Shown: one piece after another, positions 34,501 through 39,151 of the stretch
How positions within the stretch are numbered: position 1 is the stretch's first letter
Layout of the letters: each line of letters opens with the position of its first letter
NCBI GenBank assembly: GCA_914767715.1
Contig: OU612067.1
Coordinates: 32,340,162-32,404,161, forward strand
DNA: 64,000 bases
Reading direction: 5' to 3'
From: Membranipora membranacea
Lineage: Eukaryota > Bryozoa > Gymnolaemata > Cheilostomatida > Membraniporidae
Position numbers and translations under genes: made by a program
Notes under the pieces: generated by a model
Databases searched by the model: none
What the model saw: the letters and a program-made list of their open reading frames with translations, nothing else
Told to the model about the DNA's origin: nothing

Positions 34501-36267
34501 CTTCTTTGTTGGGAAATCTGAGATTGAGAATGATCAGAAGTCCATCGAGTATGAAAGTGAATTTTATGGTGACATCGTCCAGTCAAGTTTTATAGATTTT
34601 TACAGAAACAACACATACAAGGCTATGTCCTATCTACTGTTAGTATTCAGTTCACAACTTTGAAAGTACCTTCTTGATTGGAAAAAATATTAGCTAGCTA
34701 AGTGGTGACTCAATGTTAGCTAGCACGCATGATTCTGACCAGATGACTTGGGTGTATTTGTAAAGTAAAGTTGGTCAATAAATTGTTGCTTTATTCCGAG
34801 CCTCTATGAAATGGTGATATGTAATAGATGGTCAATAAGATTTTTGCTTGCCTTAAACACAGCTTTTTTGCACCTCTGCAAAATTACTCCACACCCCTTG
34901 GGCATTATAATTTTTCCCGTTTTTTGTCAAATAACTTGCCTGAGACACAGCTGTCCTTGGATTTTCTTGACTTTTAGATTTATTGTGGGTTTTATAAAAT
35001 ATTCACAGGGTTGAGTTACAATAACTGCTTCCGTTTTGTATTACAGATGGACATCCATGTACTGTTCTAACGCATCCATTTTGATGAAGATAGATGATGA
35101 TATTTTACTTCAGCCGAAGACATTACCTGGCTTGAGAGAAAAACTACATAAATGGAGCAAGCTGACTGTTCCGTTTTATATAGGTGAGAGTTTGGGAGTT
35201 ATCTATCCTAGTACTTAACTGTATGATTATATTCCTATTTATCCACAGCCTACCAACACTGATGCAGTGTTTAAATAAGTTTCGCAATGAACTCTCTGCA
35301 CAAAATAAAACAGCTCGGGAGTTATCATATTCAATTATTCGTTGCTGAATCAACACAAAGCATATCACTGCTGGAAAATTCATAATCACTGCATTCATCG
35401 AGTTGACTCAGAGATTTGTGGCAGTGTGAGGTTACATTCACCTAATCATCCCGGCCTATTGGCTAAGATCATAGTGTCACTGCCAATGGCCGATTAGTGC
35501 CTGTTTCAGTTTCTGGCAGCTTGCTGCACACTTACAATTAGGAGGTCCTCCATGGCCTCACCTCTAGGATGCATTCTAGTTTACTAGGATGTATCAAACT
35601 CTCAGTATGAGGACTCCGGGTAACTTGCATCCCTCTTTAGGGGCAGCCCTCCCTCTGTTTTGTCATAAACGGGACATTCACCTAATCTATGTGATATGTT
35701 CCACAAAGTGTTCATTTTCCAAGGCATTTTGTAGGTAACTTTAAGGTTCTTGACATTTCAGCTATAAATCTATGAAGGTGAATTGTGGAAGCGAATAAGC
35801 ATCAATGCCTACTAAGGTTAAACTATTGTCATATATAAAAGGTCACATGACCTTTTGACCTTTTGTCTTTTGTTTGTTGATCATTACAGTAATTTTGGAT
35901 AGGAAAGTTCCTGAATAACATGGTGGTGAGAAGCGGATACCCTCAGTGGATAGTGACCCGAGAGGAGTGGCCTCATGATACATACCCCACATGTTTTCAA
36001 GGCTTAGTATATTTCCTCAATCCTAGAACTGCAGGAGAAATGTATCAGCAAGCCTTACATATCCATTATCTGCACACAGATGATGTTTTTATTGGAATCA
36101 TTGTAAGCAGAACACATTCTTTCAAAACTGGTGTTGTCATGAAGCAAAATGACATCAGTGCTTGCGTCCAAGTACGGAAATATTGGAATGAAGGTGTTAT
36201 ACCATTCATACATGTGCCAAATAACAAATTATATACGGAATGGACTCACAATATATTCCATAATTAG
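19516..36267 (+). CDS. B3GALT: Beta-1,3-galactosyltransferase-like (GT31), 4 exons, split by a Polinton
   Basis: Exons: 19516-19905, 34409-34638, 35047-35183 and 35903-36267; 1122 bp, 373 residues, all in frame. Exon 1 encodes a short cytosolic tail, a signal-anchor helix (about residues 10-28, FRTLFVAVIVLGS) and a Thr-rich stem, the type II Golgi layout. Exon 2 has the R-x-x-W start of the catalytic domain (RSTW) and the FYGDIVQSSFIDFYRN block. Exon 3 has WTSMYC and the metal-binding KIDDDIL. Exon 4 has the YP...G.VYFLN block and TDDVFIG, the usual EDVFxG site. The family adds Gal or GlcNAc in beta-1,3 linkage; acceptor is not predictable. ATG 19516 is the only start that gives the anchor. 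The first intron holds the 13.3-kb Polinton; splice sites are intact, so the gene may still work. Confidence 0.85.
20177..20280. repeat. Two diverged direct copies of a ~30-bp sequence
   Basis: TAGTATCATCCACTACTGGG near 20177 recurs as TAGTATCATTCACTACTGAG near 20250, each followed by a GGTATATA run. They lie just left of the hairpin at 20323. Confidence 0.6.
20323..20496. repeat. Foldback hairpin, ~72-bp arms
   Basis: Arms 20323-20394 and 20424-20496 are near-perfect reverse complements with a 29-bp loop. Each arm contains the smaller palindrome CTTGAATTCAAG. It has no coding capacity and looks like a short foldback MITE, about 90 bp left of the Polinton. Confidence 0.8.
20578..20583. repeat. 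Left target-site duplication of the Polinton (TTTGCG)
   Basis: TTTGCG abuts the first base of the left terminal repeat and recurs at 33849-33854, directly after the right one. A 6-bp duplication is the known Polinton signature. Confidence 0.9.
20759..20772 (+). promoter_or_regulatory. GTATAATAAATG start-site motif in the left TIR
   Basis: GTATAATAAATG overlaps the start codon of the 28-codon micro-ORF. The same A+T motif precedes many other genes of the element. It resembles late promoters of large DNA viruses (TAAATG), but the function is inferred. Confidence 0.45.
20770..20856 (+). CDS. 28-residue micro-ORF in the left TIR
   Basis: It starts MGEGERQTRTALFKAG and ends APWNP before TAA. It begins exactly at a GTATAATAAATG motif like those before the real genes. 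The copy in the right TIR (33539-33625) differs by one residue (E to K at position 5). It is Cys-, Arg- and Thr-containing with no known domain. It may be a small expressed peptide or just TIR DNA that happens to be open. Confidence 0.35.
   Translation: MGEGERQTRTALFKAGNIACGNTAPWNP
20940..21017 (+). CDS. 25-residue ORF preceding the Cys-rich protein
   Basis: It reads MDTTKGLLAAL... and stops in a TGA that overlaps the ATG of the next gene (ATGA). It straddles the inner edge of the left TIR at 20959. The overlap suggests a leader or coupled ORF; no motif is recognised. Confidence 0.3.
   Translation: MDTTKGLLAALSPVPGFTVFNYLNK
21014..21325 (+). CDS. Cys-rich zinc-binding-type protein, 103 residues
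   Basis: First substantial gene inside the left end, starting at ATG in AAATAAATG. It contains many Cys and His residues in pairs: CIACVKPGH near the N-terminus, PCSVC, YCGYKCFC, then CGVCNEW and NYCSASC near the C-terminus. This looks like two or three zinc ribbons or treble-clef fingers. It is small and basic in its centre (KRCRRTK), which suits nucleic-acid binding. I do not recognise a named family. It ends three bases before the next start (TAATAAATG). Confidence 0.65.
   Translation: MRWCIACVKPGHTEDFYAVSDGIIHHMGTDTHLPCSVCRWRVCNILFYNIPYCGYKCFCIARLKRCRRTKYSAHGRCGVCNEWRVFNHNGRNYCSASCYNQSY
21329..22172 (+). pseudogene. Polinton structural-type protein with acidic repeats, split by a frameshift
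   Basis: Two overlapping open frames appear to be one gene. The first, 21329-21895 (188 residues), starts MEEQIKIFEELAK after TAATAAATG; it has a charged helical start, a Pro/Ala linker and a folded part with FDKFYKINSDTIQQML. It stops just inside an Asp/Glu-rich repeat. The second frame continues that repeat from about 21890 to 22172 and ends KAKYRQLESMF. Comparing the two DNA repeats near 21890 and 21935 shows 5 bp missing from the first, which accounts for the frame change. Function is unknown; its place beside the penton gene suggests a virion or assembly role. The two-gene reading is possible but less likely. Confidence 0.6.
22192..22905 (+). pseudogene. Polinton minor capsid (penton-like single jelly roll), one in-frame stop
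   Basis: The open frame starts MLMLSGVGTNIKLELE at 22192 and runs in one frame to 22905, broken only by a TGA at 22438-22440. Total about 237 codons, the usual size of Polinton penton-like proteins. Recognisable blocks are LQGLSTFYSWPNI near the start, then after the stop FRLGANTSTLKAVI, VLVHCN, and close to the end YLPVNTPLIKEVVVWLTDQ. The family forms the capsid vertex beside the major capsid protein. A start at 22486, downstream of the stop, would lose the first third of the fold. The stop overlaps no other sign of decay, so it may be recent or an assembly error. Confidence 0.7.
22902..23057 (+). CDS. 51-residue basic protein
   Basis: It starts in ATAATAAATG, with its ATG overlapping the TGA of the capsid gene, and ends at 23057 inside the next GTATAATAAAT motif. 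It begins MKRIKRVYVRGSSYPIY and contains HDRKKVFRF. It is strongly basic with no membrane segment, which fits DNA binding or a packaged core peptide. No family is recognised. It is absent from simple long-ORF searches but its spacing matches the gene row. Confidence 0.5.
   Translation: MKRIKRVYVRGSSYPIYIGNGIHSHDRKKVFRFINPRSGIIDKILNKLFLV
23051..23068 (+). promoter_or_regulatory. AGTATAATAAATAAG motif before the 102-residue gene
   Basis: AGTATAATAAATAAG lies directly before ATG 23066. It is one of the clearest copies of the element-wide start-site motif; others are at 22893-22904, 23424-23434 and 23903-23914. Confidence 0.45.
23066..23374 (+). CDS. Hypothetical Polinton protein, 102 residues
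   Basis: An intact frame that starts MATSTQTLGGKEYF and ends HRVMWRKN. The middle has an ELQNEDTNENFKCYMPAYI block, then a KVFIYDGLQQKNDGSG segment. The pattern looks like a small all-beta protein; similar short proteins occur in other Polinton-like elements as far as I recall, but I cannot name a function. It has no membrane segment and no Cys pair. Its start follows the AGTATAATAAAT motif at once, and the flanking genes face the same way. Confidence 0.55.
   Translation: MATSTQTLGGKEYFTDGNRIRKMPGIPINIPHIMVSKYPNPTKYGSSVVELQNEDTNENFKCYMPAYIAKEYQEGKVFIYDGLQQKNDGSGHTYHRVMWRKN
23432..23908 (+). pseudogene. Zinc-ribbon plus phospholipase A2-like protein, one in-frame stop
   Basis: One frame runs from ATG 23432 (in TAATAAATG) to 23908, broken by a TAA at 23669-23671. 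The N-terminus (MATYCLRCKRTTEDL, then CKICGG) is a CxxC...CxxC ribbon much like the start of the integrase. Next comes YNFCGPGTKL, which matches a PLA2 calcium loop (compare parvovirus VP1). After the stop the frame continues with IDRACMKHDIVYRDN, the PLA2 helix with the catalytic His-Asp pair. Viral PLA2 domains help particles cross membranes; some Polinton-like viruses are known to encode one. The stop falls between loop and active site, so no active enzyme is made from this copy as read. Confidence 0.7.
23912..24514 (+). CDS. ATP: Polinton packaging ATPase (FtsK/HerA type)
   Basis: An intact 200-residue ATPase. Walker A is IIGQSGCGKTNL at about residues 28-39, Walker B is LVIFDDF at about 95-101, followed by SLIFSQGRDKKVNAIYISQ, where the Gln acts as sensor. 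It is thought to push the element's DNA into capsids, as in the related PRD1/adenovirus-type genome-packaging ATPases. The start codon follows TACTAATAAATG, where the stop of the upstream gene also lies. The usual family length is near 200-250 residues, so this frame is essentially full length. It is the last plus-strand gene before the minisatellite. Confidence 0.9.
   Translation: MNIENFGEKRVKKPLHHAMLPDDIRMLIIGQSGCGKTNLVVNLTMKYIKWLCLYVITNTPSQRIYDVLREEEDVTFLSPGDLSLDLFEEMPPLTLVIFDDFMLEKDQTFPSLIFSQGRDKKVNAIYISQKFTETNLVIRQNANILVMFNINKKSREGVHSMYASADMDVSDFKKLKLVDSDFFSNFAHELQKQKIHQKLF
24523..24960. repeat. 21-bp minisatellite, ~21 copies, at the convergence point of the Polinton
   Basis: About 21 near-identical units of ACCCTTGAGTAAAATTTTGG plus one T. 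Each unit holds a KpnI-type GGTACC palindrome at the junction. Variation is minimal: one GTATAAT in the first unit, one ACACTT and one altered A/T run near 24775-24795. Since 21 is a multiple of three and the unit lacks stops, at least three frames stay open across it; the long ORFs there are artefacts. It lies between the convergent ATPase and fibre-like genes. Confidence 0.95.
24959..25399 (-). CDS. Fibre-like repeat protein, 146 residues
   Basis: It starts MAVNYFNEDPASG after GTATAATAAAATG. The middle carries two related segments, PGGKVLVSTVGGDMQESEIT and PTGDKLVLSKANGEVKESTL, each a short beta-turn-beta unit as in trimeric fibre shafts. A Leu/Arg-rich stretch follows. The frame ends at the first bases of the 21-bp minisatellite, so the C-terminal residues (GLTKNWLFPLISY) may be a chance tail. 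Some Polinton relatives carry fibre-like genes for receptor contact, but that role is inferred here from repeats only. The stop at the repeat boundary suggests the original 3' end was lost or altered when the minisatellite grew. Confidence 0.5.
   Translation of the reverse strand: MAVNYFNEDPASGPDINEVLEEVEYQLTGNKVSKLSDPPGGKVLVSTVGGDMQESEITPEHVNDKIPKIPAPTGDKLVLSKANGEVKESTLQVDDVSTTFTVLLEARRKIRGDTDSLKNVSYIMTWGGFLRYKGLTKNWLFPLISY
25400..25412 (-). promoter_or_regulatory. GTATAATAAA motif before the fibre-like gene
   Basis: Reading on minus, CGAGTATAATAAA runs directly into ATG 25399. This is the same motif as on the plus-strand genes. Confidence 0.45.
25404..25775 (-). CDS. PRO: Adenovirus-like cysteine protease; start codon unclear
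   Basis: Ulp1/adenain-type maturation protease. Visible motifs: GTHWTAW with the catalytic His, YFDSYG supplying the acidic partner, DIQNS with the oxyanion Gln, and FCGHLCLGF with the nucleophile Cys. The first ATG of the frame is 25718, but the conserved family start (KPLSNYDI) lies upstream at about 25750-25772. The codon just before it, 25773-25775, is ATA after an AATAAA run, where an ATG would be expected. So the start may be lost or non-canonical. The frame stays open further upstream and overlaps the end of the neighbouring gene in another frame. The last codon is 5 bp from the motif of the fibre-like gene. Confidence 0.75.
   Translation of the reverse strand: MKPLSNYDIIFHGSKFPGFMGCYMRDTLPNNLTRGCGVLNLDDSTGPGTHWTAWHKTVYFDSYGLPPPEEFLDRDGNQEIEYNCLDIQNSYDPPFCGHLCLGFLEAMSSGKDPEEFLLSIFRV
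25784..26565 (-). pseudogene. Adenovirus pVI/pX-like minor virion protein, frameshift near its 3' end
   Basis: The main frame, 25918-26565 (215 residues), starts MYMKINIGLTDCQVKKLAS. It has a GNVPVYLTKGQLEGL block, then a Gly/Ala-rich amphipathic region (AVATGALSGAASYGANKLL), then a basic linker and a hydrophobic stretch LLASLAASLLPTLLGSGLSK. This resembles membrane-lytic minor capsid proteins of adenovirus and Polinton relatives. The frame stops right beside a run of nine A. In another frame, downstream sequence goes on for about 45 codons to 25784 and ends in a typical hydrophobic GDIPLLNVLF tail. This is either a one-base lesion at the A run or true ribosomal slippage. Confidence 0.65.
26629..27890 (-). 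pseudogene. MCP: Polinton major capsid protein (double jelly roll), 3' frameshift
   Basis: The main frame, 26727-27890 (387 residues), starts MATKITPEFLQLDEQPMV after a long AT motif. It has the typical capsid blocks: NGPLHLFDRAIYKID, CIPLPHIFGFARGVNKV, GLSLWMPRVIPSP, and PRFQYSVDF...YRFLLNYRG. The double jelly-roll fold builds the icosahedral shell. About 26,745-26,757 the frame is lost: the listed frame gains a short odd tail and stops at 26727, while the neighbouring frame runs about 40 more codons to 26629 with a sensible C-terminus (GDNYRVHVTMLSDRDL). One base has therefore been gained or lost. The rest of the gene is open, so the lesion looks recent. Confidence 0.85.
27891..27915 (-). 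promoter_or_regulatory. Doubled AATAAATA motif before the capsid gene
   Basis: On minus, GTATAATAAATAAATAATAA leads into ATG 27890. It is an extended form of the element's start-site motif in front of what should be its most strongly expressed gene. Confidence 0.45.
27915..28178 (-). CDS. Hypothetical protein with SAP-like helix pair, 87 residues
   Basis: It starts MFEKDYPFEIFWEASDKAYF. The C-terminal 35 residues (LPELRKKAKEMGVKGVYKMS, then KAELEAIVNNF) look like a SAP or Rho-N helix-extension-helix DNA-binding motif. Two other genes here, the polymerase N-terminal part and the 169-residue protein, contain similar motifs. The frame is open upstream of the ATG with no stop until near 28228, so a non-ATG or longer start is possible. 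It ends just before the capsid promoter motif. Function unknown. Confidence 0.5.
   Translation of the reverse strand: MFEKDYPFEIFWEASDKAYFTEMRETKDRWVEPSNPTIFYHNGMLVGSRPYINRVNLPELRKKAKEMGVKGVYKMSKAELEAIVNNF
28228..28443 (-). CDS. Small membrane protein, 71 residues
   Basis: It starts MVNKTIDASTGGDSVLG and has one hydrophobic segment (GGANLVMLLGMWALKIM, about residues 27-43) followed by a basic, coiled-coil-like tail (KRLRSNETKVANLERKLSRW). The ATG directly follows the integrase stop in a TATAAATG sequence. One-pass membrane proteins of this size occur in several viruses of this lineage, but I do not recognise this one. Confidence 0.55.
   Translation of the reverse strand: MVNKTIDASTGGDSVLGVNGPLAIGGANLVMLLGMWALKIMKRLRSNETKVANLERKLSRWRRSKTLVTEL
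28444..29529 (-). CDS. INT: Polinton integrase with zinc finger and chromodomain
   Basis: Intact 361-residue retroviral-type integrase, which joins the element's ends to host DNA and makes the 6-bp duplication. Order: N-terminal Cys-rich finger (MYCVKCKFK...CDCTNCGC, residues 1-35); the DDE core about 85-230 with DADLVDM (first Asp), LWVDKGKEFYNKW (second Asp) and SSVVERWNRTMKEKM (Glu); an SH3-like region (FEVGDLVRIGKK); then a C-terminal chromodomain, about 310-361, with KRGKKSLVKWMGYPES and SWVD. Chromodomains in this position can bind histone marks and may steer insertion. All catalytic residues are present. Of the element's larger genes, this and the ATPase are undamaged. Confidence 0.93.
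   Translation of the reverse strand: MYCVKCKFKTDTSDVRSLISANGRLMSACDCTNCGCKKRQFTGGAVEPPIKFPKRPVWTDELAEELHKPIKHKFSKRRVYSPDIDKIWDADLVDMSSHAKENNGVKYLLAVIDVFSKYGWLEPLKTKRGEEVAGALKKILNKRKPPKGVKLWVDKGKEFYNKWVKDLIEIYSTENEEKSSVVERWNRTMKEKMYKYFTANNTRKYIDVLYKMVNDYNNRVHSSIDMTPTDASNPENSDAVRARLYPPLEPTGKPKFEVGDLVRIGKKKSQFEKGYTARWTEEVFKVTAVRYTTPITYKIAGLDGEEIEGMFYEPELQKSEQEVLRIEKIVCKRGKKSLVKWMGYPESINSWVDTDTIMGML
29541..32876 (-). pseudogene. POLB: Polinton family-B DNA polymerase, broken at several points
   Basis: The gene reads right to left in pieces: 31635-32876 (N-terminal 413 residues), 29933-31456 (central 507) and 29541-29738 (C-terminal 65). The N-part has a zinc-finger-like region (TCLRYLHHFGSERTLNEH; second Cys is Tyr) and the exonuclease YSDFES. 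The centre has motif A (YMDMNNLYGWAM) and motif B (KLMNNAVFGKTMENV). Motif C reads YTDTVS; the usual second Asp is Val (29993-29995). Lesions: frameshifts near 31,690, 31,540 and 29,755; in-frame TAG at 29933-29935 and 29891-29893. The sequence between pieces still carries recognisable residues, such as an HxHxxG...CN endonuclease-VII-like finger near 31,600. It replicated the element by protein priming in the ancestor, but is dead here. Confidence 0.9.
32877..33386 (-). CDS. SAP-like protein, 169 residues, first gene at the right end
   Basis: It starts MEKRVNKILGYTNLG at a GTATAATAAATG motif and stops with TGA right before the polymerase ATG (TGAATG), so the two are coupled. It contains two SAP-like helix pairs (GNVRWLKEEVKRRGFKN... 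and VQDLRIHELKALARARGITF). The C-terminal third has NNKFYADVGDYRSSDVDYVL and a basic helix ending RIRELLGR. DNA binding near the termini or polymerase priming are reasonable guesses, unproven. The first 12 codons and upstream DNA are repeated, with a damaged start, in the right TIR at about 33,500-33,540. Confidence 0.6.
   Translation of the reverse strand: MEKRVNKILGYTNLGIPIRVKGVKCLRAPVEDIRNLFGDGNVRWLKEEVKRRGFKNVSRMKRADLENIIDKNVKPPHATVQDLRIHELKALARARGITFTARAKKAELLELLGGNAAEAPEVKLVNTFINNTNNKFYADVGDYRSSDVDYVLEQAIPIIIKRIRELLGR
33387..33397 (-). promoter_or_regulatory. GTATAATAAATG motif before the 169-residue gene
   Basis: On minus, TCGTATAATAA abuts ATG 33386, matching motifs at 20759-20772 and 33623-33636. 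Confidence 0.45.
33436..33848 (-). repeat. Right terminal inverted repeat of the Polinton
   Basis: This 413-bp inverted counterpart of 20584-20959 ends ...CATACTACT at 33848. It has an extra ~37-bp GATCTGG-ACCGG unit near its outer end. Apart from that only scattered single-base differences are seen. Confidence 0.9.
33539..33625 (-). CDS. 28-residue micro-ORF in the right TIR
   Basis: The mirror copy of 20770-20856, starting MGEGKRQTRTALFKAG. It has the same length and stop and the same GTATAATAAATG in front; one residue differs. Confidence 0.35.
   Translation of the reverse strand: MGEGKRQTRTALFKAGNIACGNTAPWNP
33849..33854. repeat. Right target-site duplication of the Polinton (TTTGCG)
   Basis: Perfect match to 20578-20583. 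Confidence 0.9.
33855..34408. other. Remaining host intron to the right of the Polinton
   Basis: A+T-rich intron sequence up to the AG acceptor before exon 2 at 34409. No further element seen. Confidence 0.6.
35540..35685. repeat. Dispersed repeat, related in reverse to 51935-52090
   Basis: Blocks such as CCTCACCTCTAGGATGCATT, CTTTAGGGGCAG and TCTGTTTTGTCATAAAC recur as reverse complements, with substitutions, near 51,940-52,090. It lies in the third galactosyltransferase intron. Confidence 0.65.
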
Positions 36268-37654
36268 TTTTATTGTTGTGATGTATTTATATTCCGTCAC
36301 TTATAGAGGGTATTTTAATCCAATGTGCTCTGTCATCGAATGTTATCTTTTATCACTACACTATCTAATATTCATGTTATAGATAATCCTCCTTCCATCA
36401 TTGTTATTTATTTGCATGACTTTTATTGATCTCTATTTGGGAATCAAGTTATGAAATATGTATTAAATAAAAGATTAAATAAAATAGGAAAAAAACTTGC
36501 CGGCTGGTCCCTAGTGATGGCAGTCTTGGTCTCGTGAGACTTGTCCCCTTGAGACACTGTTCCCTCTCGTCGAGACATACACTCTCGAGACTTATTCATT
36601 ATAAACACTGATTTTGACATGAATTTGGCCACGGTTTTTTGGGTTTTTGAAACCAGCAAACCATAAGACCGTGGCCGCATGACAGAGTAAACTGACAAGG
36701 CCCCCTTATGTTTGTTTTAAAACCTAGACTGATGTTATATCAAAATTGATAAATTCATTTCTGTATCTTATTTAATTTTTAGATGCCAATGAAGTGGCAG
36801 TTTTCAATGTTATCGGCATCAATATATGTCTCGGTTTCGTCTTGAATTTTGTTGCTGTCTCGTCCTGTCTCGCCAAAATCTGACAATTTGCATCACTTCT
36901 GGCCCCTGAACATTCAGGAAGTCTGACAAACAGTGTTGATTACCCTTGATTAGTATCTAACTGGTATAATTAGCAGTAGTATGATGTCCTACAGACAGAT
37001 AGAGCCAATCAGACCCAACATAATAGTTTAACATGGCTTACCGTAATCACAGAATAATGGACACTGATAAATGTGGCAAAAAGCTACATGGTTACTTTGA
37101 GTGAAATATGTCAATTAATCTTAGATTTCTGTCACTTTCAGTTGTCCACACATTGACAAAAATGAAACAACTCTCCCTGATGATCTATTTTTCTACAAAT
37201 TGTCACTACTTGATGTATGGTACTAAGGCTAAACGGAGAAAAAACATAAACAATCACGTTAGTTTGCAGACATGGTATTATTATACAGTTAATTTTTATG
37301 ATTCAATTATTGAGATTATAAAAATACAGCAAAAATATAATGAAGAGCAATCCAGGTTTGACTAGTCAAGGTGCCTAAGGGGTAACAACAAGGTATACGA
37401 GGTAGACATGACACGTATAAGGAGGAAGTTACGTTGAGGGTTTTATAAATAGGCTTAAATCTCTATGTAGAGCGGGGAATGCATGGGATGTCTGGCACAC
37501 TCTACATCAGCACTTTCCATTTACATATAAAAAATCACTAGCTACTACTGCTCTTTTTTCCTGAAAAAGCAAGAGAAGTATGAATGCTACCAGTTTTTTT
37601 ATGGATCAGATACAGTGGTTACAGTGGTACTTTTATCCTGCTCTCCACTTTTAA

Positions 37655-37883
37655 ACCACTGCTGATACAGCTGAGCTTTGCCCAGCAGAGCCACCAGTCA
37701 AAAATTTAAATAGAGAGTTGTGGCATCAATACATCTAGCCAGTTAGCTTTGCATGGAGTTATATGATCTCTCAAAATGTAGGGGGTATCTTCTTCCCAGC
37801 CATCAGCCATTAGCCATGCAAAGCCACTGGCTAGATGTTTTGATGCCACAACACTCTATTTGAATCTTTGTGTCAGCAGTGGT
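37655..37883. mobile_element. Small foldback MITE flanked by TTAA
   Basis: The arms are inverted repeats: ACCACTGCTGATACA at the left and its complement at the right, with a second paired block (GAGTTGTGGCATCAATACAT / ATGTTTTGATGCCACAAC) inside. TTAA lies at 37651-37654 and 37884-37887. Non-coding; TTAA flanks suggest piggyBac-like mobilisation. Confidence 0.6.
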
Positions 37884-37892
37884 TTAATGTAA

Positions 37893-38880
37893 TTCTAATA
37901 TACTTAATAGTACTTTTAGTACTGTCAATACTTAGTATACTTATAATACCCAAGGTTACGATACCAACGCTTATCGATTTGGACAATTTATATATCGTTG
38001 GAAAGCTGACTTCGAAAATATTGATTTCAGCATGACGCCGTGTCATGCAGCGTTGTGCTATTTTGATAAGAGGCAGGATAAGCGTCCTTCAAGAGGACTT
38101 TTTAGAACGATGTGATGTTGAAACAATGGTTCATATCGGTCTTTCAATTGATTAACGTTTACAAGACACATCAGAAACATCCATGAGGGACAACTCCTGG
38201 ATCCTGTAACATTGCACACCAGAGGGAATATCATCTTTTATATATCGATTATTAGCTCATTTAGGTCGCTTTGGTTTAATTGTTGAAGATTCATTGTGAT
38301 GCAAACCACATGCAGAATATTTACTTTGGGAGACCCAATGCCACATATCCGTGTCACAACTAATAAAGAACATTGGTATCAATTATATTAGGGGTTGCCC
38401 TCTCTGTAAGAATGCTTATAATTCTTCCCACAGTAAATAAGCTGTCTTTTCTGTGTGTGGTTTGCATCACATTGGAGCCTCTCCCATTAAACCAAAGCGA
38501 CCTAAATAAGCTAAAAACCAATGCGTAAAAGATCTTTTTTTTTCTGGTGCGCAACGCAACGGGATCTAGAAATTGCCCTTCGTTGGTGTTCCAGAGGCTC
38601 CTGGTAAACATTATGCAGTTGAAAGTTCGAAATGAATCATAGTATCTGCACCACATCATCCTAAAACATCCTCCTCAAAGACAATTATCTTGCCTTTTAT
38701 CAAAATAGCACAACGCCATGAGATGACTTCATGCTGTAACCAATGTTTTCAGAATCAGTGTTCGATTAGCTTTCCTACGATATATAAAATGTCAAAATCG
38801 GACAACGTTGGTTTCATCAACTTAATTTACATAATAGTAGTTAATATACTTAAATAATTATACTTAATAGTATTTTTTCC
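37893..38880. repeat. Large imperfect inverted repeat (foldback element)
   Basis: Paired blocks lie in mirror order: ACTTAATAGTAC near 37,900 with its complement near 38,860; TATATATCGTTGGAAAGCTG near 37,990 with 38,775-38,790; TAGCACAACGC near 38,050 and 38,705; CATTTAGGTCGCTTTGGTTT near 38,260 and 38,490; GTGATGCAAACCACA near 38,300 and 38,455. Arms are diverged, so it is an old palindromic element. A weakly similar piece is near 56,860-56,940. Confidence 0.65.
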
Positions 38881-39151
38881 CTTTCTTCTCCTGGCATATA
38901 ACACAAAGGATTTTTTCCTAACAATGATTGTGATGCCAATAAAAGTATTAAAAAATTAGTTCTTTGTTTTTAAAAATTGTAAAGTCACACAAAAATGGTT
39001 TTATATTGTGCATGTATTTAATCAAAATGAAGCTACACATCTACTCAAACAAATGGTTTGTCCTGCGGTTACAACATTAGTGAAGCGAGCCTTTAATTGT
39101 AAATTCAATTAAATTGTCCGTTTACTACAGTGAGTACATAAACTTACTGTA

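Larger units (their letters stand above)
36268..39151. other. Intergenic, repeat-rich
   Basis: Spacer between the plus-strand galactosyltransferase and the minus-strand pentraxin array; the two genes converge here. It holds the foldback elements at 37651-37887 and 37893-38880. I see no gene. Confidence 0.55.
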
